Source of the DNA: Globodera rostochiensis
Taxonomy: Eukaryota; Nematoda; Chromadorea; Rhabditida; Heteroderidae
Length of the DNA: 64,000 nt
NCBI GenBank assembly: GCA_018350325.1
Contig: JAEVLN010000017.1
Span: 496,001-560,000, forward strand
Reading direction: 5' to 3'
Positions 61,505 to 64,000 of the stretch are shown here, in pieces. The position numbers and the translations under genes were made by a program. How positions within the stretch are numbered: the stretch's first letter is position 1; each line of letters starts with the position of its first letter. The notes under the pieces were generated by a model. That model saw only the letters and a program-made list of their open reading frames with translations, had not been told where the DNA came from and made no database searches.

Positions 61505-61625
61505 TCCCGTACTGAAGCTAAGATTAAACTTAGCTTAAGCCTAAGCCACCCTGGCTTGGGGTTTGTTAGGCTTAGGCTTAGGCCTAAGCTTAGCTTAGAC
61601 CAAGCCTAGGCTTAGCCTTGCTTTT
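61505..61625. repeat. TTAGGCTTAGGCCTAAGCC palindromic block
   Basis: Self-complementary array like the centre of the 51849-52476 element. Confidence 0.8.
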
Positions 61626-61701
61626 CCTTTTCACTACCAATTTTGAAAAGTAATGCGAATACCGGTAAGTTTCTTTAAGCCAAATTTGATATTTGGAATT
61701 A

Positions 61702-63183
61702 GTTTTTATACACCGCCGATTTTTGCATCTTTCGATTTATTATTATTAAATTAAAACTAATCTAACACTAAACTACAGGAATGAAATGACAAAAAAACAA
61801 GACCAAAATATGCGAATTATTGAATATGATCGAAAAAACTAAGGCGCGAACCATCTGGCTTGTACTACATCTAGGCAAGCTTGGCCACGGAGCGTTGGAG
61901 AAGAGCCAAACGCTTTCGGCGTCCGCATCCGCAACCACAGCCACCGCCGCCGCCACCACCACCGCATCCACCACCACAGCCTCCGCCACCGCCGCCGCCT
62001 CCGCCGCTGGGGCCTCCACAGCTGACGCCGAGGACAATGCCTCCTCCGCCTCCGCTTCCGCCACCACCGCAGCCGCCTCCACCGCCACCGCAACCTCCTC
62101 CGCAACCGCCACCACAACCTCCTCCGCCACCACCGCAGCCGCCTCCACCGCCACCGCAACCTCCGCCACACCCACCACCGCAACCTCCGCCGCAACCGCC
62201 ACCACAACCTCCTCCGCCTCCACCGCCGCCGCATCCGCCTCCACTGCTGCTGCCGCCGCTAGGGCCTCCGCCGCAGCTGATGCTGAGCACAATTGCTCCC
62301 CCACCACCACCTCCGCCGCTGCTGCATCCGCCTCCACCACCTCCGCCACACCCTCCACCGCATCCCCCGCCGCCTCCGCACCCGCCGCCGCAACCGCCTC
62401 CGCACCCGCCTCCACATCCTCCACCGCATCCCCCGCCGCCTCCGCACCCTCCGCCGCAACCGCCTCCACTTCCGCCTCCGCCACTTCCACCACCGCTAGG
62501 GCCTCCGCAACTAACACCAAGCGTAATGGCTCCACCGCCCCCTCCTCCTCCGCAACCTCCGCCACCGCCGCCACATCCGCCTCCACAACCACCACCACCA
62601 CCACCACCGCAACCGCATTGACGACGCATGCGGACAGCGCTGGGAGCGAGGCTTAAGCGCATTCTTTTGAATTTTGTTTGGCGGTGTTTGCACAATGCCA
62701 ACTCACTCGGACCCGCCGCTCATCAGCAAAGAGTGGGCCATTCCGGCGCCCAAAAGAAGGAGCACAAAGACACTACACCTCGTCATGGCTGCTTAAAGGT
62801 GAGCGTGTGTGAAATTGGCAACAAGAACTGTTACCTCTGATGCTTTCTGTTTGTCCTTTGAAAGAATGAGGGACCAGTTGATGCTGCCCTAAGCCGTCCT
62901 GGCCCTTTTATAGTGTCCTGCTTGCTCTCTGTGGCCGGCTGAAGGATATTAATCAGTCGTCGGTCGGTCGCTGTTGGATGAAACCGATTCGATTTGGCCC
63001 GTTAGACGGGTTTTGGCCCAATTGCGCACTCATAAAAAGGCGCTCCGCTTCTGACAACGGCTTGTGTGACCTCTTCTTCCGCCCGCCCGCCCACCCGAAT
63101 ATCCGTCCTTTCACTTTCCCGTTTTATTGCCCCCCCCCTCACCCAAACACAGACCTTTCACTGATTTCTCATTGATAAACGCT
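61702..63183. repeat. segmental duplicate 2 (1.48 kb) carrying a Gly/Cys-rich gene
   Basis: Direct copy of 58355-59829 with few substitutions and 3-bp length differences, spaced about 3.35 kb from it. Confidence 0.92.
61871..62786 (-). CDS. Gly/Cys-rich secreted protein, family member D
   Basis: Near-identical to the 58521 gene: signal peptide starting at 62786, intron, Gly/Cys repeats and the same RRKR tail. Differences are an extra 3 bp in the glycine run, a 3-bp insertion just after the stop codon (TAGTACAAG versus TACAAG context) and a changed intron 3' region (AAAAGAATGCG instead of AAAAGTTGCG). The last supports TTAAG or CCCAG, not AAAAG, as the acceptor. TATA box at about 62905-62914 (minus). 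Confidence 0.8.
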
Positions 63184-64000
63184 CCAATGTTTCATAAATT
63201 TGATTTTAAATTAACCAATTTTTTCTTTGCCTAATTTCGTATGATGAAATATTATGAATTATGACTAACATTCAAGCTTATTTCTTACTATAATTTGCTT
63301 TTTATGCATTATGTTATGAATTAATAATATCCCATAAAAGTTGTGTTTGTTCTCATTGTTTGGATTGCTCCCCGACTTGTTGGGACTCACCCCCGCGCCC
63401 CCCCCCCCCGACATATTGCCCCCGAAGGGTCGGGGAGCAGCCCGAGTCCGAACAATTCAAATGCATTTCGATGTCTCAAATGCTTCTTAGCCATTCATAT
63501 TTCTTCATCGGCTGTCCCGGAATAATATTCGCCGAAGAAGACGAAGGCGATGTGGCTGAACATAGCTATGGCCCACAACTAAATAAGTAAATAATATATT
63601 TTAACTTATTTTAATTCATTTTTGTTTAATATGTGTTTAATATTTGATTGATCTATGTAGTTAGTGCCGTTGTATAAATATATTAGCTTGTTTTGTTAGT
63701 TTGTCGTAATTTTTCTTTTTGATTTTCCAGGCTTTTCTGTTTTTGATTTTTCATTTATTATCAGCTTAAACAAAATTAACTTAATTTTATTATTTTAGTT
63801 GACCTGAAAAGCTTCGGCATAAAACTGAAAAAAGTAATCCACGACAATTTGCAGTCTAGAAGTGTACATTTGGTGCGCAAATTGCAAATGAATGCGAAAA
63901 GACAAAAATGTATTAGCGTTTTTCTTAATTTGTATGTAATTAGTAGGAGGGGAGGGCAAGGGAAGTTTCCATTTTGCAAACCAGTTTTTACATCAATCAC
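63184..64000 (+). CDS. possible partial gene at the window edge
   Basis: After a TTTTAG acceptor at about 63799 an open stretch reads DLKSFGIKLKKVIHDNLQSR, then VHLVRKLQMNAKRQKC, and meets a GTAATT donor at about 63932. It looks like an internal exon. An acidic stretch at about 63527-63592 (EEDEGDVAEHSYGPQLNK) ends in a GTAAAT donor, but its phase does not fit this acceptor. No family recognised. The rest of this stretch is AT-rich spacer with a C run at about 63399-63410. Confidence 0.3.

Overview
This is eukaryotic, almost certainly nematode, nuclear DNA. The evidence is a cuticle collagen with the nematode N-terminal block, RxRRQ cleavage site and YCPCP C-terminus; an innexin; a bestrophin; a TRA-3-type calpain; and compact genes cut by many 36-100 bp introns. 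The mix of GT-AG and several GC-AG introns, the moderate AT bias and the dense small DNA transposons would suit a plant-parasitic tylenchid such as a cyst nematode, but the genus is an inference. All spliced models below were traced by hand from splice signals and family motifs; no transcript evidence was available.

Layout. 0-5 kb, minus strand: a secreted basic protein, a cuticle collagen and a Gly/Cys-rich secreted protein. 5-9 kb: low complexity, a 60-bp tandem repeat and a zinc alcohol dehydrogenase (-). 10-14.3 kb: an ABHD11-like hydrolase (-) whose 2.4-kb first intron is full of repeats. 14.4-21.7 kb: a transposon nest with a broken Merlin/IS1016-type transposase, an orphan glutaminyl-tRNA synthetase exon and hAT-like non-autonomous elements. 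21.9-25.3 kb: zinc-finger gene 1 (+). 26-28 kb: a pre-SET/SET/post-SET histone methyltransferase (-). 29-29.8 kb: a weak lysine-rich gene. 31.2-33 kb: bestrophin (-). 33.8-39.9 kb: an innexin (-) with a complete ammonium transporter (+) inside one intron. 43.1-47 kb: a TRA-3/calpain-5-type protease (+). 47.9-48.8 kb: a second Gly/Cys-rich gene (+). 50.4-57.9 kb: zinc-finger gene 2 (+), related to gene 1. 58.3-63.2 kb: two more Gly/Cys-rich genes (-) on direct 1.48-kb segmental duplicates.

The genes are ordinary housekeeping, membrane and cuticle functions and form no operon or pathway. The most unusual content is (i) a population of non-autonomous hAT-like elements, several with perfect 8-bp target duplications. 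Their interiors share a GC-rich palindrome and, in five copies, a tRNA-like box A/box B module, while their subterminal motifs differ completely from element to element. (ii) A four-member Gly/Cys-rich secreted family ends in a conserved RRKR plus a short peptide. (iii) Two zinc-finger genes are built from a repeated two-finger module with a fixed phase-2 intron. (iv) The ammonium transporter is nested in the innexin intron.
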